Of a DNA stretch of 64,000 nucleotides, positions 7,562 through 16,393 are shown one piece after another; positions within the stretch are counted from its first letter, which is position 1; the number at the start of each line of letters is the position of its first letter. The translations under genes and the position numbers were made by a program. Under the pieces are notes generated by a model that was given only the letters and a program-made list of their open reading frames with translations, had not been told where the DNA came from and searched no databases. The DNA comes from Alkalibacterium olivapovliticus (GTDB lineage Bacteria > Bacillota > Bacilli > Lactobacillales > Carnobacteriaceae_A). The stretch spans positions 28,060 to 92,059 of the forward strand of contig NZ_PVTO01000011.1 of the NCBI RefSeq assembly GCF_003003275.1, in the 5' to 3' direction.

Positions 7562-7817
7562 GACTAGTTCATACTGCTATCGACATAAGAACTAGTCACT
7601 AAAGCGCTATTGAGACCAGTTAATATTACTAAATTGAAGGAAGTGGTTCCAAAAGACGTATTGAAACTAGTTCTTTAACGATATCCTAATTAACTGGTCA
7701 CTAAATGAGTTTTGTGACTACTTCTGTCAAAATCCATTTAGGAACTCACCTCAAAATCACTATAGTGACTAGTTAAAGAGTGTTAGAGTCTGCAACTAGT
7801 CTCAATAGTCTAAAGAT
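7562..7817. repeat. Five-unit degenerate 51-bp tandem array, each unit an inverted repeat
   Basis: Left arms resembling GACTAGTT start at 7562, 7614, 7665, 7716 and 7767. Right arms resembling AACTAGTC start at 7590, 7641, 7692, 7743 and 7794. The period is 51 bp (first unit 52) and the arm-to-arm distance 27 (first unit 28). Units 1 and 5 have perfect arms, unit 3 has one change per arm, and units 2 and 4 are more worn. The 19-nt centres differ freely. Right arms are followed by CACTAAA or similar, and units 1 and 2 end in TATTGA. All frames contain stops (TAG within the arms), so it is non-coding. It lies between the RpiB gene and the convergent ArsR-type gene. Confidence 0.8.
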
Positions 7818-7880
7818 AGTAAATGTAACGAGTACTAAAGTGTTAAATGTAAAATCAAGCGAACTATATGTTTCATTAAA

Positions 7881-7935
7881 CTCCTAAAAAATACACTCCC
7901 ACAAAATATTCTAGTGAGAGTGTATTTTTTAGGAG
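7881..7935. terminator. Long symmetric bidirectional terminator
   Basis: The 18-base arms CTCCTAAAAAATACACTC (7881-7898) and its complement (7918-7935) are perfect. GAGTGT followed by ATTTTTT is read on both strands, so it can end the leftward ArsR-type gene. Confidence 0.8.
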
Positions 7936-7947
7936 ATGGTATTTTTT

Positions 7948-8874
7948 TCAGACAGTCATACTCTCATCAGTCTGAGAATAATAAACTGTACTGATAATAT
8001 CTTGATTATGATTTCCAAAATTTTTCCCGAATAGTGTCAATCCACCAGCATATTTGGCGTCATCATCAACAGCTATTTTCAGTTTCATTAAGGGCTGAGT
8101 GAAATCAATGTCCTTAAGTGTCACATCAGATATAGAATCACCATCAATCAACGTTTCATTCTTGTTGATGCGTAATATTTTCAGCAGACCATATTGACTA
8201 TTCTCTTTGGGCCACCAGGCAGGGGTCATGCGACCGCGAACATCCGAAAAATTACCGGGCACAGTCCATGTACCGATGAGCGTATCATTCAGGTAAAAAG
8301 AGATGTCTGAAGGCCAATTATTATTAGATACAGGAAATTCAGATGATAATTCAAGACTGATTTCCAGAAGTTCCGGTTTTTCAGTTTCAGATAGTAAGTT
8401 CGGAAATTTGTATTCCACAAATCCTTTTGAGAACCACAGCATGTCGGCATTCATTCGTTCCGCATTCATAAAGTGTTTGGGATCATCTAAATTCCCCACA
8501 TAATGATCTTTAGTAGCTAAACCACAGGTGGGCTCAACATTAAAATCGGTAAAATGGCCCACTCTGATATTAGTTTTATGCTGTTCGAAATGGGGATATA
8601 ATACCCGTGGAAAGCGAATGAAGAGCTGATCTATAGCTAATGAACACATTTTCTGACTTCCGGCTTTCCCTGGTATGCGTTCAGTTTTTATTATATTTGC
8701 TTTCTCAAGCTGTTTAATATGACGGGTAACTATAGCGCTTGACATATAGAGTTCATTTGCCAGTTCCTTTATGTTCCGTTCACGATCAGCAAGCAGATTG
8801 ACGATTTTCAAACGTGTATCGCTGGCTAATGCCTCAAAAATTGCCAGGGACTCAGTTGTTGTGCTGACTTCCAT
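7948..8874 (-). CDS. ArsR-type winged-helix regulator with large C-terminal domain
   Basis: At 308 aa, residues 8-75 form an ArsR-like winged helix (IFEALASDTRLKIVNLLADRERNIKELANELYMSSAIVTRHIKQLEKANII). The following 230 residues are rich in beta-strand-like segments with Trp and Gly (NNNWPSDISFYLNDTLIGTWTVPGNF) and could be a ligand-binding beta-sandwich. There is no metal-binding ArsR Cys cluster. It is divergent from an ABC sugar importer and glycosidase operon, so a sugar-responsive regulator is likely. A palindrome with TTAGTTAA (9050-9073) in front of that operon, and related motifs in front of its own gene, are candidate binding sites. Confidence 0.75.
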   Translation of the reverse strand: MEVSTTTESLAIFEALASDTRLKIVNLLADRERNIKELANELYMSSAIVTRHIKQLEKANIIKTERIPGKAGSQKMCSLAIDQLFIRFPRVLYPHFEQHKTNIRVGHFTDFNVEPTCGLATKDHYVGNLDDPKHFMNAERMNADMLWFSKGFVEYKFPNLLSETEKPELLEISLELSSEFPVSNNNWPSDISFYLNDTLIGTWTVPGNFSDVRGRMTPAWWPKENSQYGLLKILRINKNETLIDGDSISDVTLKDIDFTQPLMKLKIAVDDDAKYAGGLTLFGKNFGNHNQDIISTVYYSQTDESMTV

Positions 8875-8898
8875 TGTATTCCTCCCATTAGTAACCTT

Positions 8899-8931
8899 TT
8901 AGTTAAGTAAATAACCTCTCAGTCTAACTAA
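8899..8931. promoter_or_regulatory. Candidate regulator half-sites near the ArsR-type gene start
   Basis: TTAGTTAA occurs at 8899-8906 and its near-inverse CTAACTAA at 8924-8931. The same octamer is part of the strong palindrome at 9050-9073. This suggests autoregulation by the ArsR-type protein. Confidence 0.4.
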
Positions 8932-9018
8932 CTCACTCTAACCTGTACTCTTTGGTAAATCCATTATATAAAAGAAAGAAAAGGCTTGCAAGGTTTATTT
9001 AAAAGATATATTCTGAGT

Positions 9019-9033
9019 TTGTAAACGAAAGCC
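9019..9033 (+). promoter_or_regulatory. cre-like catabolite repression site
   Basis: TTGTAAACGAAAGCC matches 14 of 15 positions of the cre consensus WTGNAANCGNWNNCW. It lies 61 bp before the solute-binding protein gene, so CcpA could repress the glycan operon when glucose is present. Confidence 0.6.
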
Positions 9034-9049
9034 AAATATAAAATGGCAT

Positions 9050-9073
9050 TTAATTAACTGATTAGTTAATTAA
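9050..9073. promoter_or_regulatory. Perfect palindromic operator before the ABC importer
   Basis: TTAATTAACT - GATT - AGTTAATTAA is a perfect 10-bp inverted repeat ending 7 bp before the AGGAGG of the solute-binding protein gene. It shares TTAGTTAA with sites in front of the divergent ArsR-type gene. An operator for that regulator is the simplest reading. Confidence 0.6.
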
Positions 9074-9093
9074 TAAGATCAGGAGGAAACAAC

Positions 9094-10392
9094 ATGAAAA
9101 AACTATTAATGGGCACACTTTTATCAACTGCAGTACTATTGGCGGCATGTGGAAATGGAGATGCAGATACAACTGGGGATCCGGAAGAAGTACCAGAAGA
9201 AGCGGCAGATGCGACCGTTATTCGTTTCTTAAATGGGTTCACCGGTGGGGACGGAGCATTCATGAAAGAGATCGTTGACAATTTTAACGATTCGCAAGAG
9301 GCGTATTTTGTTAATGAATTTCAGGAACCGGAACATTATACTCAATTTAGAACAGGTGATTACGAGTTAGTCGTTATGCATGGTGTGAATTTGGAAACCT
9401 ATAGTGCTGATGGACTAATCCAGCCCATTGATGGGATATTAGAAGATGTTGGTATGAGTATGGACGATTTTCATCCAGCTGCTGAGGATTTAGTTGGTCT
9501 GGAAGAGGGTCATTACGGTATTCCTTTAGACATTCACCCGTTAACAACCTTTTACAATAAAAACGTAACAGAAGAAGCACCGGAGACATATGAAGACCTT
9601 GTAGCTTTAAGTGCAGAATTGCAGGCAGAAAATGAAAATATGTATGCAATGGGTATTCCGGATTCTGGTTTGATTGAATTTTATACTTTAACATTGGCAG
9701 CACAAAATAATGTAGATTTGCTGTCTGAAGATGGACGCTATCTTGATTTCGCTCAAGAGGATCTGGCAGATGCTTTGTGGATCTTACACAACATGATTTA
9801 TGAAGACAATATTTCACCGGCAGGGCTGGGTATTGATGGCGAGTTCCACGCTTTCATGCAGGATACTGAAGGCGATTCAGGCGGTAACCAGACTGCAGTG
9901 GCATTGACTGGTCCGTGGTATTATCAGGCTGTAAGTGATGCCTATGGTGATGATCTAGGTATTGCCTCCATCCCTCAATTAGGTGATCAGGTAGCCGTAT
10001 ACGGAAATTCACATGTTATCAGTCTAGCAGCAAGTGTTGAAGATGAAACGATGCTGGAAGGTATCTCAGCCTTTATGGAATTCCTGTATCAGCCGGAAAA
10101 CTTATCTAACTGGGCAGCGTCTGGACAAGCTCCGCTTCATACGGAAACAATGAATTATATTGAAGAAAATGTAGACGAGTACCCACTACCTTACCAGAAC
10201 CAGCAGATGTTTGATGATTATGTCGCTGCACCGGCTGTCTATCAGTTCGGAGAACAAATCAGATACATGAACGAGACCGTCATTGGACGTATTGTACGAG
10301 AAGAAAATCTAACACGTGAAGAATTAATGGAAGAACTGGAAAACGCTACAGGTGTAGCTCAGGAAATAGCTGATACAGCGCCTGATCAATAG
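9094..10392 (+). CDS. ABC sugar transporter, solute-binding lipoprotein
   Basis: At 432 aa this has a lipoprotein signal peptide with lipobox LLAAC (Cys20), an acidic linker (DADTTGDPEEVPEEAADA), and a family 1 extracellular sugar-binding fold. Family-typical segments include VALTGPWYYQAV and FMEFLYQPENLSNWAASGQAP. It captures sugar outside the membrane and delivers it to the two permeases encoded next. AGGAGG at 9081-9086 supports the ATG. The neighbouring GH2, GH1 and GH43 genes suggest an oligosaccharide such as arabino-galacto-oligosaccharide. A terminator-like hairpin follows, a common way to make the binding protein in excess over the permeases. Confidence 0.9.
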   Translation: MKKLLMGTLLSTAVLLAACGNGDADTTGDPEEVPEEAADATVIRFLNGFTGGDGAFMKEIVDNFNDSQEAYFVNEFQEPEHYTQFRTGDYELVVMHGVNLETYSADGLIQPIDGILEDVGMSMDDFHPAAEDLVGLEEGHYGIPLDIHPLTTFYNKNVTEEAPETYEDLVALSAELQAENENMYAMGIPDSGLIEFYTLTLAAQNNVDLLSEDGRYLDFAQEDLADALWILHNMIYEDNISPAGLGIDGEFHAFMQDTEGDSGGNQTAVALTGPWYYQAVSDAYGDDLGIASIPQLGDQVAVYGNSHVISLAASVEDETMLEGISAFMEFLYQPENLSNWAASGQAPLHTETMNYIEENVDEYPLPYQNQQMFDDYVAAPAVYQFGEQIRYMNETVIGRIVREENLTREELMEELENATGVAQEIADTAPDQ

Positions 10393-10403
10393 AAAGTAGA
10401 GTG

Positions 10404-10445
10404 GGTCTTTCAGTTAAGTCTTGGACTGACTGAAAGACCTTTTTC
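10404..10445 (+). terminator. Intra-operon terminator/attenuator after the binding protein
   Basis: GGTCTTTCAGT..AGTC pairs with GACT.ACTGAAAGACC, followed by TTTTTC. It lies 15 bp before the first permease start and probably lowers permease expression relative to the binding protein. Confidence 0.8.
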
Positions 10446-10460
10446 TTAGGAGGAAAAATC

Positions 10461-11348
10461 TTGAAAATTTCTAAAACAGTATCATCGCTTATGTTTTTAC
10501 CCTTTTTACTCTTTTTTATTCTTTTCTGGATGATCCCATTCCTTTACGGACTTTATGTCAGTTTTCACAGCTGGACAGTTTCTGGAGGAAACGGTGGATT
10601 TGTTGGATTGGATAATTATATTCGTATTTTAAGTCCTGGCAATATGTACCATGATTCGTTCATGAATGCCTTGGGGAATACATTATACTTTGTAGTCATC
10701 AGTTTAGTACCATTAGTAGTCTTTGCATTACTGCTGGCATTGCTGATTGAGAACATTCCTGGAAAACTAAAAGTGTTCTTCAGAACAGTTTTCTTCATAT
10801 CTTATGCCGTTTCTGTAACGGCCGTATCTGCTATTTTTAAATGGTTGTTTACAGGGAATGGCGGGTATATCAATAATGTACTGCAGGGATTTGGACTTGA
10901 TTCTATTGGATGGCTGAATAATCAGCCCTATGCATGGATAGCTGTACTAGCAGCGACAGTCTGGTGGACAATCGGTTATAACATGATACTGTTCGTTAAT
11001 GCACTGGATGAAGTGGATGACAGCTTATACGAAGCGGCTTCTCTTGATGGTGCTAACGCATGGCAGCGATTCTGGAATGTCACTTTTCCATCAATTAAAG
11101 GGGTATTCGTGTTTGTCACGATCATAACCGTCATTGCGTCATTCAACTTATATGGTCAGACGTTACTTATTACTGAAGGTGGGCCGGCCAGAAGCACGAT
11201 GTCATTGACGATGATTATTCAAAACACGATATTTAGTCAGAATAATCTCGGAATGGGATCGGCAATGGCTATATTAATGGGAATTATTATGGTGTTTATT
11301 ACACTGGTTCAATTTTTGATCGGATTCAGAAAGGATGACAATGCATAA
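10461..11348 (+). CDS. ABC sugar transporter permease (MalF/UgpA-like)
   Basis: At 295 aa this has about six transmembrane segments and the conserved EAA loop that contacts the ATPase, here YEAASLDGANAWQRFWNVTFPSI at about residues 193-215. The start is TTG at 10461 behind AGGAGG (10449-10454). It overlaps the next permease by one base (TAATG). It pairs with 11348-12181 to form the membrane pore. No ATPase is encoded in the window, as is common for this family, where one shared MsmK/MalK-type ATPase serves many importers. Confidence 0.88.
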   Translation: MKISKTVSSLMFLPFLLFFILFWMIPFLYGLYVSFHSWTVSGGNGGFVGLDNYIRILSPGNMYHDSFMNALGNTLYFVVISLVPLVVFALLLALLIENIPGKLKVFFRTVFFISYAVSVTAVSAIFKWLFTGNGGYINNVLQGFGLDSIGWLNNQPYAWIAVLAATVWWTIGYNMILFVNALDEVDDSLYEAASLDGANAWQRFWNVTFPSIKGVFVFVTIITVIASFNLYGQTLLITEGGPARSTMSLTMIIQNTIFSQNNLGMGSAMAILMGIIMVFITLVQFLIGFRKDDNA

Positions 11349-12181
11349 TGAAACAGACAAAAAAAGTAAAAGTCATATTAGTTATCATCGCATCCATTAT
11401 TTCTCTTATATTTATATTCCCATTGTTCTGGATGTTTTTCACCTCGTTTAAAGGCATGGCCGAGTCTATCAGCAGTGCCCGTTTACTGCCTCGAAACTGG
11501 ACGACTGGAAACTTTGTGGAACTCTTTACTGTTGATGCGGCCAGTGCTCCTATTATGAGATGGTTATTTAATACAGCTTTTATCAGTATAGGGGGAACTG
11601 CACTGGTAATCATAACGAATACGCTGGCTGCTTATTCCATAGCTAGACTGAATTTACCGGCTAAGCGCTTGTTCATGTTTATTATCGTTGCTTCCATGAC
11701 CGTTCCCGGAATAGTTATTGTCTTCCCTCGTTATTTCAATTTTAGAGATATGGGACTGCTGGACACATTTGCTCCGCTCATACTTCCTTATGCAGCGAGT
11801 ACGCTTGGTGTCTTTTTAATCTACAGCTTCCTTCGCAATTTCCCGAGGGATTTAGAAGAAGCGGCTTATATTGATGGAGCAAATCAGCTTCAAATATTAA
11901 GGCATGTGGTCTTTCCTTCTATAAAACCAGTGGTAGCGACCTTATCTGTCATTACATTCATACTGATTTATAATGATTTCCTTTGGCCATTACTGGTTAC
12001 GAATTCAGCTGAAATGAGAACAGTAACTGTTGGAATTGCCAATCTCGTTCAGGGTGCGAATTTTGTGAACCCCGGGAAAATGATGGCATCGACCTTAATT
12101 GCAACAGTACCAGCTCTGCTGATATTTATATTTGCAAACCGGTACTTTGTTAAAGGAGTCAATTCTACAGGACTAAAATAA
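11348..12181 (+). CDS. ABC sugar transporter permease (MalG/AraQ-like)
   Basis: At 277 aa this has about six membrane segments and the EAA motif EEAAYIDGANQLQILRHVVFPSIKP at about residues 170-194. The typical C-terminal tail is NRYFVKGVNSTGLK. Its ATG overlaps the stop of the preceding permease, indicating translational coupling. It is the second half of the importer served by the binding protein at 9094-10392. Confidence 0.88.
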   Translation: MKQTKKVKVILVIIASIISLIFIFPLFWMFFTSFKGMAESISSARLLPRNWTTGNFVELFTVDAASAPIMRWLFNTAFISIGGTALVIITNTLAAYSIARLNLPAKRLFMFIIVASMTVPGIVIVFPRYFNFRDMGLLDTFAPLILPYAASTLGVFLIYSFLRNFPRDLEEAAYIDGANQLQILRHVVFPSIKPVVATLSVITFILIYNDFLWPLLVTNSAEMRTVTVGIANLVQGANFVNPGKMMASTLIATVPALLIFIFANRYFVKGVNSTGLK

Positions 12182-12205
12182 GATAATTGAATGAGGAGAG
12201 ACATT

Positions 12206-13987
12206 ATGAATAGAACAGAATACCCTAGACCCCAGATGGTTAGAGATAAATGGACAAATCTTAATGGCGAATGGCAATTTGCTTTTGACGATGAAAATAA
12301 AGGGTTGTCAGAAGAATGGTTCAAACTCGATCAGATAGCTGATCAAACTATACAAGTTCCTTTTGTGTATCAATCAGAATTGAGTGGTATAAATAATCAG
12401 GATAATCATGAAATCGTCTGGTATCAGAAGAAAGTGACTATTCCAGAAGAGTATAAAAACAAGGAACTGATTTTACATTTTGGAGCTGTTGACTATGTTA
12501 GTACTGTCTTTGTAAATGGTCATAAAGTAGGTGAACACAAAGGAGGACATACGTCGTTTTCATTTAATATCACTCCGTTTTTGACTGAGGAATCTGCGAC
12601 CATCGCTTTACGCGTATTCGATCCCAGAAAAGAAGAGTCGATTCCCAGAGGAAAACAAACGTGGGAGGATGAACCGAACTCTATCTGGTATACCAACTCG
12701 ACTGGTATATGGCAGACAGTCTGGATCGAAGCAGTCAGCAGTCAGCATATACAGTCACTTCGATTTACTTCAGATATTGATAAAGGACAGATCAACTGTA
12801 AAACGATTTTCAATCAATACTTAAGTGATGTTGAACTGGAATATATGATTTCATACAAAGGAGAACAAGTACTGAAAAGCCGGTTTGAGGTATCTTCTTC
12901 CTCTCACAATGTAACGTTTGATTTACATCAGGGATCAATATTCAGAACATCTCATCACGACAATGGCTGGCATTGGACGCCGGAAGATCCTAATCTTTTT
13001 GATATTGAAATCAAACTGATTCATGGGGGAAATATAATCGATAAAGTATTGTCTTATTTCGGTATGCGAAAAGTCCATACTGAAAATGGTCAGATATATT
13101 TAAATAATAAGCCTTATTATCAGAAACTGGTATTAGATCAGGGCTACTGGCCGAAATCATTAATGACAGCACCAAGTGACGAAGCGCTCAAGAGAGACAT
13201 TGCCGTAGCAAAAGAAATGGGCTTCAATGGCTGTAGAAAACACCAGAAAGTAGAAGACCCTCGTTTTTTATATTGGGCAGATCAGATAGGCTACCTCGTA
13301 TGGGGTGAATCAGCTTCAGCACATTACTTTGATGAGACAGCGGTACCTTTGATCACTAATGAATGGCTAGAGGTAATGGAACGAGATTACAATCATCCTT
13401 CAATCGTTGCATGGGTGCCATTTAATGAAAGCTGGGGTATAAATGATATTGGAAGAGACAGGCAGCAGCAGCATTATACTCAGGCCTTATACCATCTGAT
13501 TCATTCAATAGATACGACAAGACCCGTAATCTCAAATGACGGATGGGAAATGACAGAATCTGATATTGGCGCCATTCATCACTACGGACACGGGGAAATG
13601 AACGATACAGATAAATACGCCAGATTTAAGCAGGATCTGAAAACCAAAGACGCTATATTGCAATCTAAACCTGCTGACCGGGCTATATACGCTGACGGCT
13701 TTGAACACCAGGGAGAGCCTATTCTGCTGACGGAGTTTGGAGGAATTGGGTATAAAAAAGATGATCAGGATGGCTGGGGCTATTCTTCAGTTGATAACGA
13801 TGATGCGTTTATTTCTGAATATAAACGCGTTCTGGAGGCCGTTTATGAATCAGAAGCACTAGCCGGTTTCTGTTATACCCAACTCTATGATGTTGAACAA
13901 GAAATCAATGGGTTGTTGACCTATCATCGCGAACCAAAAGTAGAGACAAGTATTATCAAAGCAATTAATGACAATGATTCAATGTAG
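12206..13987 (+). CDS. GH2 beta-glycosidase (beta-galactosidase/beta-glucuronidase type)
   Basis: At 593 aa this has the compact GH2 layout: N-terminal jelly-roll (WYQKKVTIPEEY...VNGHKVGEHKGGHTSF), immunoglobulin-like middle, C-terminal TIM barrel. The acid/base is Glu408 in VPFNESWG and the nucleophile Glu510 in LLTEFGG. AGGAG at 12194-12198 favours the ATG at 12206 over the one at 12191. There is no signal peptide, so it acts on imported oligosaccharides. Substrate could be a beta-galactoside, beta-glucuronide or alpha-arabinoside; the sequence alone does not decide. It follows the permeases by 24 bp in one operon. Confidence 0.88.
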   Translation: MNRTEYPRPQMVRDKWTNLNGEWQFAFDDENKGLSEEWFKLDQIADQTIQVPFVYQSELSGINNQDNHEIVWYQKKVTIPEEYKNKELILHFGAVDYVSTVFVNGHKVGEHKGGHTSFSFNITPFLTEESATIALRVFDPRKEESIPRGKQTWEDEPNSIWYTNSTGIWQTVWIEAVSSQHIQSLRFTSDIDKGQINCKTIFNQYLSDVELEYMISYKGEQVLKSRFEVSSSSHNVTFDLHQGSIFRTSHHDNGWHWTPEDPNLFDIEIKLIHGGNIIDKVLSYFGMRKVHTENGQIYLNNKPYYQKLVLDQGYWPKSLMTAPSDEALKRDIAVAKEMGFNGCRKHQKVEDPRFLYWADQIGYLVWGESASAHYFDETAVPLITNEWLEVMERDYNHPSIVAWVPFNESWGINDIGRDRQQQHYTQALYHLIHSIDTTRPVISNDGWEMTESDIGAIHHYGHGEMNDTDKYARFKQDLKTKDAILQSKPADRAIYADGFEHQGEPILLTEFGGIGYKKDDQDGWGYSSVDNDDAFISEYKRVLEAVYESEALAGFCYTQLYDVEQEINGLLTYHREPKVETSIIKAINDNDSM

Positions 13988-13998
13988 TGGAGGTCACT

Positions 13999-15231
13999 AT
14001 GAAAAATGATCAATTTAAATGGGCAGTTGGAATAGAAAATACATTCGTTACTCAAATCGCTAAAGGAGAACGGGCACTAGATGAATATGAGTTGACTCAA
14101 CATTACGATAACTGGGAGGCTGATTTAAATCTTGCTCGTGAGTCTGGAGCAAGTATGATCAGGTACGGGATTCCCTGGTACAAAGTTGAACAAAATCCGG
14201 ATGAATTCAATTGGGATTGGACAGACCAAGTAATGGGCTATTTCAAACGTCATCCATCTCTAACACCTATTATAGATCTTGTTCATTATGGGACACCGCA
14301 TTGGTTGACAAACGAATTTGCAAATGGACACTACCCAAAGATGGTCGCCCGTTTTGCAAAGGCATTTGCTGAAAGATACGGTGAATTTATCAAGTATTAT
14401 ACGCCTTTAAATGAACCATATGTCACGGCAGAATTTAGTGGACTGAATTCTGTCTGGCCACCTTATCTTGAAGGGCTAGCTGGTTTCTATCAGATCATGA
14501 CACAAGTATCAAAAGGGATTATATTAACTCAACAAGCGATTAAATCAGTTGTGACAGATGCTGTATTTATACATGTCGATGCCACTAAGCGTTATGTTAC
14601 ACATGAGGAGAGGTTGAACTCCGAAGTTGTTTTATGGAATGAGAACCGATTTGTTATGTGGGAACTAGTGCAGGGATGCATCAACAGTGAGCATCCACTT
14701 TACGACTTTATGATTACCTATGGTGTAACACCTGAAACACTGGAATGGTTTTTAAGCCATCCTGTTGAACCCGACATTGTTGGCTTAAATTATTATCCTC
14801 AGTTCAGTGTTCACAGCATTTCCAGAGATTCCAAAGGGCATATTGTCTTCCCTCATGTCATGGGAACAGGTAAAGACTTTAAAGAAATAGCAGCAGAAGC
14901 ATTCAAACGCTACAAGAAACCCGTTATGATAACTGAGACAAGCTTCAGAGGAAGTGAAGAAGAGCGTATTTCTTGGCTTAATAGTATTCTTGAAGCCTGT
15001 AAAGAACTGAATGAGGAGGGGATCCCCATAGTTGGATTAACCTGGTTCCCATTTTTTGACTTAGTGGACTGGGGCTACCGCACTTCTGGAAAGTCAGTGG
15101 AAGATGAGCTTCTGCCTTTTGGTCTTTATTCATTGGAGAGCAAAGATGGAAAGTTGAACAGAAAAAAGAATCGAGTTGCAGATGCATTTGAAGACTTAAT
15201 TCGCTATCATAATGAAGGAGGCGAACGATGA
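13999..15231 (+). CDS. GH1-like retaining beta-glycosidase
   Basis: At 410 aa this is a single TIM-barrel domain. TPLNEPY carries the presumed acid/base Glu139 (family TxNEP motif). The nucleophile is probably Glu313 in MITETSF, where classical GH1 has ITENG, so this is a divergent member. GGAGG at 13989-13993 supports the ATG at 13999 over the upstream GTG. Its stop overlaps the start of the GH43 gene (ATGA). No signal peptide, so cytoplasmic. The same motifs also occur in other clan GH-A families, so beta-glucosidase, beta-galactosidase or another beta-glycosidase activity is possible. Confidence 0.75.
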   Translation: MKNDQFKWAVGIENTFVTQIAKGERALDEYELTQHYDNWEADLNLARESGASMIRYGIPWYKVEQNPDEFNWDWTDQVMGYFKRHPSLTPIIDLVHYGTPHWLTNEFANGHYPKMVARFAKAFAERYGEFIKYYTPLNEPYVTAEFSGLNSVWPPYLEGLAGFYQIMTQVSKGIILTQQAIKSVVTDAVFIHVDATKRYVTHEERLNSEVVLWNENRFVMWELVQGCINSEHPLYDFMITYGVTPETLEWFLSHPVEPDIVGLNYYPQFSVHSISRDSKGHIVFPHVMGTGKDFKEIAAEAFKRYKKPVMITETSFRGSEEERISWLNSILEACKELNEEGIPIVGLTWFPFFDLVDWGYRTSGKSVEDELLPFGLYSLESKDGKLNRKKNRVADAFEDLIRYHNEGGER

Positions 15232-16241
15232 AAAAGGTCATTTTTTCGTTAGCACTAGCTCTGTTTATATTAGGAGGATGTGATCAATTGGAAAATAATC
15301 AGGAAAAAGTCACGTACCAGAACCCAGTAGGAGAAATGCTTGATATTGGAGATCCTTATGTTTTGAAAGTTGAGGATACGTATTATATGTATGCAACTTC
15401 AGTCCCTCATGCAGGTTTTAGAGTATGGGAGTCACGTAATTTAGTCGACTGGGAAGAAGCCGGAATGGCTTACGACCATAGAGACCACGAAGAAAAATGG
15501 GCACAATATGACTTTTGGGCACCTGAAGTCATTGAACATAACGGGACATTTTACATGGTTTACAGTGCCAGAGATTATACGGGCAGTCTGAAGATGGCTA
15601 TTGCAACCAGTGATTCTCCGACGGGTCCATTTACAGATGCAACTGTCGGCCTTATCGATCGTCCTGGATCGTTTATCGATGGGCATATTTTTATAGACGA
15701 TGACGGAACTCCCTATCTTTATTATGTAGAAGACAATCACGAGAACATTATAGATGGAAAGCATATCAGTCATATTTATGTTCAGGAAATGACAGAGGAT
15801 TTACTTCATGTTACGGGAGAACCACACTTTATCCTTGAACCAGATCAGGCATGGGAAAACCCGGACGGCGACTTTCAGTGGAACGAAGGCCCATTTGTTG
15901 TAAAGCACGAGGATTTATATTACCTCATGTATTCGGCTAACTTTTATGCCAGTTCTGATTATGCCATTGGGTATGCAGTTTCAGATAATCCGATAGGGCC
16001 ATTTGAAAAAAGTGAATCGAACCCGATTTTATCGAAAGACATGGAAAACGGGATATCCGGTCCGGGACACAATAGTGTGACAGTGGGTCTTGATGATGAA
16101 ACGTTATATGCGGTTTATCACATTCATACAGATCCGGAAAACCCTAGTGGAGATAGAAGACCAGCTATCGACCGATTGTATTTTGAAGACGGAGAGATGA
16201 AAATAGAAGGACCAACTAGTGATGAACAGGAACTGAGATGA
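15228..16241 (+). CDS. GH43 glycosidase, membrane-anchored lipoprotein
   Basis: At 337 aa this has a lipoprotein signal with lipobox LGGC (Cys18), then a five-bladed GH43 propeller: general base Asp42 in IGDPYV, pKa-modulating Asp151 in FIDGHIFID, and acid Glu220 in WNEGPFV. GH43 enzymes remove arabinose or xylose (arabinanase, arabinofuranosidase, beta-xylosidase) and some are exo-beta-1,3-galactanases. Being anchored outside the cell, it likely trims side chains before import by the operon's transporter. It is the last gene of the operon, overlapping the GH1-like gene by 4 bp. Confidence 0.87.
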   Translation: MKKVIFSLALALFILGGCDQLENNQEKVTYQNPVGEMLDIGDPYVLKVEDTYYMYATSVPHAGFRVWESRNLVDWEEAGMAYDHRDHEEKWAQYDFWAPEVIEHNGTFYMVYSARDYTGSLKMAIATSDSPTGPFTDATVGLIDRPGSFIDGHIFIDDDGTPYLYYVEDNHENIIDGKHISHIYVQEMTEDLLHVTGEPHFILEPDQAWENPDGDFQWNEGPFVVKHEDLYYLMYSANFYASSDYAIGYAVSDNPIGPFEKSESNPILSKDMENGISGPGHNSVTVGLDDETLYAVYHIHTDPENPSGDRRPAIDRLYFEDGEMKIEGPTSDEQELR

Positions 16242-16250
16242 TTCAATGTG

Positions 16251-16278
16251 AGGCTACCTTAGCGGGTGGCCTTTTTTT
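16251..16278 (+). terminator. Terminator of the first glycan operon
   Basis: AGGCTACC and GGGTGGCCT pair (one G-U pair) around TTAGC, followed by seven T. Confidence 0.8.
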
Positions 16279-16393
16279 CAAAAAAAGGTTATTAACAGAG
16301 AAGATATTATTAAAAAGACGAATCTAACACATTGATTTTATAGTAAGGAATGATAAGCTGTAAGAGATTACAATAAGAAAGGACTGTTAATAT

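Noticed and set aside
7562..7817. CRISPR array
   Set aside because: The repeated part is only short 8-bp palindromic arms with degenerate copies; spacer-like centres are 16-19 nt and no cas genes are near.
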